This document shows positions 6,985 to 9,163 of a stretch of 9,163 bases of DNA, one piece after another; positions within the stretch are counted from its first letter, which is position 1; every line of letters starts with the position of its first letter. The position numbers and the translations under genes are program-made. This stretch comes from CAYNGH01 sp964396845. Lineage in GTDB: Bacteria > Vulcanimicrobiota > JAJTBE01 > CAYNGH01. A model generated the notes under the pieces. It did not search any database, was not told the DNA's origin, and saw only the letters and a program-made list of their open reading frames with translations. The stretch is taken from NCBI GenBank assembly GCA_964396845.1, contig CAYNGH010000131.1, forward strand, positions 1 to 9,163, given 5' to 3'.

Positions 6985-7923
6985 ATGATAAGAACTCGAT
7001 TTAATGTACTGCTGGAGATAAAGCATCCCATCATTCAGGAAGGTTTTCAATATGCATCCTCTCCCAGGCTTGCTGCGGCGGTGTGCCAGGCAGGGGGCCT
7101 CGGGGTGCTCAACGCTGACACCATCGGCATCGACGGCCTTGAAGAAGCGGTTTCAACTCTGCGATCCCAGGTGGACACTCCCTTTGCTCTGTCGGTGGAC
7201 CTGTCGGGAGAATCATCCAGCGACATCCTCGAGTTCATCTTCAACGGCGATGTCCCGGTGGTCATCACCCATGGCGCTCCTCCCAGCCGTCACACCAAAA
7301 CCTTGAAGGAAAGAGATCGCCGGGTCATCCACGAGGTTTCCCACCTGGATCATGCCCGGGAATGCGAGAAAGCCGGGGTTGATGCCATAATTCTCCGGGG
7401 AGTTGAATCGGGAGGTTTTGTCAACCATCATCGGATGGGCTCTCTCTGTTATATTCCCATGATTTCTGATCTGGTGAAACTGCCGGTAATTGCTGCGGGG
7501 GGAATTGTTGACGGACGAAGCATGTCTGCAGTGCTGTCCCTGGGGGCCGAGGGCGTTTCCATGGGAACCCGTTTCATTGCCAGCACTGAATCATCTGCCC
7601 ACGAGGAATATAAAAAAGTGATCCTGCAATACGCATCCCACCAGACAGCAGTTCTCAACTATCGGGGCCGTCCCTTCCAGGTTTTAAAAACTCCTCTGGC
7701 AGAAAAGCTTCTGGATTCCGGGGAGCCTGTCACCGATTCCCAGATCCGGGCCGGGATAATATCCGGCAACTTGGAAGAAGGTATTTTTCCCGGGGGGCAG
7801 GGAGTCGGCTTCATCAAGTCAATAAAGTCAACCCGGGACATCCTCCGGGAGATTCTCTTTGAGATAATGGCAGTGAAGGATCAGTTCAGCAAATTTGTTC
7901 AAGTAACCAGGATGTTCCAGTAG
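6985..7923 (+). CDS. FMN-dependent nitronate monooxygenase / enoyl-ACP reductase II-like oxidoreductase
   Basis: This is a member of the NPD/NMO TIM-barrel flavoprotein superfamily (nitronate monooxygenases, FabK-type enoyl-ACP reductases, other NAD(P)H:flavin oxidoreductases). The evidence is the N-terminal pattern HPIIQ..., then LAAAVCQAGGLGVL, GVDAIILRGVESGGF (residues 131-145), the phosphate-binding LPVIAAGGIVDGRS (166-179) and LGAEGVSMGTRFIASTES. The 312-residue length is close to FabK. Two features are unusual: the conserved GGH at the end of the E(A/S)GGH motif reads GGF (Phe145), with His148 and His149 just after it, and the usual G(P/M)M after IIQ is EGF. The substrate therefore cannot be assigned. 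The start is supported by GAAGGAG at 6971-6977, seven bases from the ATG. It lies 33 bp after nfo and 13 bp before hypF, probably in one transcript. Nothing in the neighbours identifies its role. Confidence 0.87.
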   Translation: MIRTRFNVLLEIKHPIIQEGFQYASSPRLAAAVCQAGGLGVLNADTIGIDGLEEAVSTLRSQVDTPFALSVDLSGESSSDILEFIFNGDVPVVITHGAPPSRHTKTLKERDRRVIHEVSHLDHARECEKAGVDAIILRGVESGGFVNHHRMGSLCYIPMISDLVKLPVIAAGGIVDGRSMSAVLSLGAEGVSMGTRFIASTESSAHEEYKKVILQYASHQTAVLNYRGRPFQVLKTPLAEKLLDSGEPVTDSQIRAGIISGNLEEGIFPGGQGVGFIKSIKSTRDILREILFEIMAVKDQFSKFVQVTRMFQ

Positions 7924-7936
7924 GAATTCCAGCAAT

Positions 7937-9163
7937 TTGTCTATCAAGAAGCGCCTTGCCATAAGGATCACAGGAATTGTTCAAGGGGTGGGATTCCGTC
8001 CCCATGTTTATAATTTGGCCCATTCTCTGGATCTTGACGGTTTCATTTTGAATGACAGTGGCGGTGTTTTCATAGAAATTGAAGGCAACGAAGAATCCCT
8101 GGAGCAGTTCTGCCTCCGGCTTCAGTCATCACCGCCTCCCCTGAGCCGTATCAGCAGTTTCCAGGCAGACAAGATCCCGCCCACGTGTGACCACAGCGGT
8201 TTTATCATCAGGGAAAGCCTCGCGACGGGAGCCAGGCAGGTTGCCATATCTCCCGATGTGGCCACATGTTCTGACTGCCTCAGGGAAATGACAGATCCCG
8301 GAGATCCCCGCCATAATTATCCTTTTATCAACTGCACCAACTGTGGCCCTCGTTTCACCATCATCACCGATGTCCCTTACGACAGAAAAAACAGCACCAT
8401 GGCGGGGTTTTCCTTGTGTCCCCTGTGCCGGAGTGAATATGAAGATCCCTCCAACCGGCGGTTTCATGCCCAGCCGGTGGCTTGTCCCCGTTGTGGCCCT
8501 CATATTCTGCTGTTGGATAACCTGGGAAATAAAATCGAACTTGACCCCCGGCAGGTGATGCCTTCTGCAGCTCGTCTTCTTGAGGAGGGTCACATTATTG
8601 CCATTAAGGGGATTGGCGGTTACCATCTTGCTGTCGATGCTTCCAGCGACCAGGCGGTTTTATCCCTGCGAAAGAAGAAAATCCGCTATGACAAGCCCTT
8701 TGCCCTGATGGCTGGGGATATTGAGCAGATTCGTCGTCATTGCCGGGTAAATGAATCGGAAGCCCGCTTGCTTTTATCAACAGAGGCTCCCATAGTGCTT
8801 CTGGAAAAGCTTGGTATGACAGGGCTTTCTGAGAATATTGCTCCCGGTTGCAGGCATCTTGGCATCATGTTGCCATACACTCCCCTTCATCACATTCTTT
8901 TCAAGTATTTCTCCGGTCTTCTGGTGATGACTTCCGGCAATCTCTCCGATGAACCGATTGCCTTCCAGGATGAAGATGCATTCTCCCGACTGGGACAAAT
9001 AGCGGATTTCTTCCTCACCCACAACCGCCCCATCCACCTTCGCTGTGATGATACGGTAACCAGAGTTTTTCGGGGTGCGGAATATCCCCTGCGAAGATCC
9101 CGGGGTTATGTGCCGGCGCCTGTGTCTTTGCCCATATCAGCAAAACAGGATATCCTTGCAGTG
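7937..9163 (+). CDS. hypF: [NiFe]-hydrogenase maturation carbamoyltransferase HypF, N-terminal half (3' end outside window)
   Basis: HypF uses carbamoyl phosphate and ATP to carbamoylate the C-terminal Cys of HypE, the precursor of the cyanide ligands of [NiFe] hydrogenases. Seen in order are an acylphosphatase domain, GIVQGVGFRPH (13-23, catalytic Arg21) and NDSGGV (Asn39); two C-x2-C-x18-C-x2-C zinc-finger motifs, with Cys111/114/133/136 and Cys161/164/183/186; then a YrdC-like domain from about 205, with KGIGGYHLAVDA (224-235), RYDKPFALM and MTSGNLSDEPI (from 331). The C-terminal Kae1-like domain is beyond the window; 409 codons are visible of about 750-800. The frame opens after a TAA at 7904-7906 and has no ATG or GTG before the acylphosphatase motif. 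TTG at 7937 is therefore the best start, with a weak AGGAA at 7922-7926 overlapping the preceding stop. The tight spacing suggests coupling to the upstream gene. The gene implies that the host has at least one [NiFe] hydrogenase. Confidence 0.96.
   Translation, partial: MSIKKRLAIRITGIVQGVGFRPHVYNLAHSLDLDGFILNDSGGVFIEIEGNEESLEQFCLRLQSSPPPLSRISSFQADKIPPTCDHSGFIIRESLATGARQVAISPDVATCSDCLREMTDPGDPRHNYPFINCTNCGPRFTIITDVPYDRKNSTMAGFSLCPLCRSEYEDPSNRRFHAQPVACPRCGPHILLLDNLGNKIELDPRQVMPSAARLLEEGHIIAIKGIGGYHLAVDASSDQAVLSLRKKKIRYDKPFALMAGDIEQIRRHCRVNESEARLLLSTEAPIVLLEKLGMTGLSENIAPGCRHLGIMLPYTPLHHILFKYFSGLLVMTSGNLSDEPIAFQDEDAFSRLGQIADFFLTHNRPIHLRCDDTVTRVFRGAEYPLRRSRGYVPAPVSLPISAKQDILAV

Noticed and set aside
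6118..7050. 310-codon open frame on the - strand
   Set aside because: It lies antisense to nfo, which has all nine metal ligands. The translated product shows no family motif and has the mixed composition of a shadow frame.
8129..8626. 165-codon open frame on the - strand
   Set aside because: It is antisense to the HypF zinc-finger region, where the + strand frame has all eight spaced cysteines.
1..9163. Phage-defence, mobile element or CRISPR content
   Set aside because: No transposase, integrase, nuclease-helicase or reverse transcriptase motif, no terminal inverted repeats and no spaced direct repeats were seen. All but one gene are common housekeeping or metabolic genes.

Overview
The window is a contiguous piece of bacterial chromosome with tightly packed genes, SD-led starts, base composition judged by eye as near-balanced to moderately GC-rich, and frequent GGA/CGG/CCC codons. 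It holds six recognisable genes and one unrecognised gene, and two genes run off the ends. The combination of a Gram-negative-style murD-ftsW-murG block, a phosphofructokinase with pyrophosphate-type signature residues, and the [NiFe]-hydrogenase maturation gene hypF suggests an anaerobe, possibly a Desulfobacterota (deltaproteobacterial) lineage. That assignment is inference from gene content; there is no rRNA or other strong taxonomic marker here.

Region 1 (2-2992, + strand) is the middle of a division and cell wall (dcw) cluster: the C-terminal half of murD, then ftsW, then murG. All three overlap, by 17 bp (murD/ftsW) and an unusually long 55 bp (ftsW/murG). Together they supply the last cytoplasmic nucleotide-sugar steps of peptidoglycan precursor synthesis (MurD adds D-Glu, MurG makes lipid II) and the septal glycan polymerase (FtsW). 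The murC, murB, ftsQ, ftsA and ftsZ genes that commonly follow murG are absent. The cluster stops at a convergent gene.

Region 2 (2976-4577, - strand) is one gene of about 530 codons for an unrecognised protein with a long charged helical or coiled-coil region and a central pair of hydrophobic segments. It overlaps murG tail to tail by 17 bp. A 167-bp AT-rich intergenic stretch (4578-4744) separates it from the divergent phosphofructokinase gene. This stretch contains a TATAAT element and two short palindromes and probably carries promoters for both directions.

Region 3 (4745-9163, + strand) is a likely loose operon: a PPi-type 6-phosphofructokinase; a hairpin with a short T run that looks like a weak intrinsic terminator; endonuclease IV (nfo, TTG start); an FMN-dependent nitronate monooxygenase/FabK-like oxidoreductase with a changed active-site motif; and the N-terminal half of hypF (TTG start), which is cut by the window end. 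These genes have unrelated roles in glycolysis, base-excision repair, flavin redox chemistry and hydrogenase cofactor synthesis. Their spacing (33 bp and 13 bp) suggests co-transcription rather than a common pathway.

No mobile element, CRISPR array, tRNA or rRNA was seen. I do not see a clear new multi-gene system. The strongest candidates for follow-up are the unrecognised membrane/coiled-coil gene that ends the dcw block, the 55-bp ftsW/murG overlap, and the atypical NMO-family protein.
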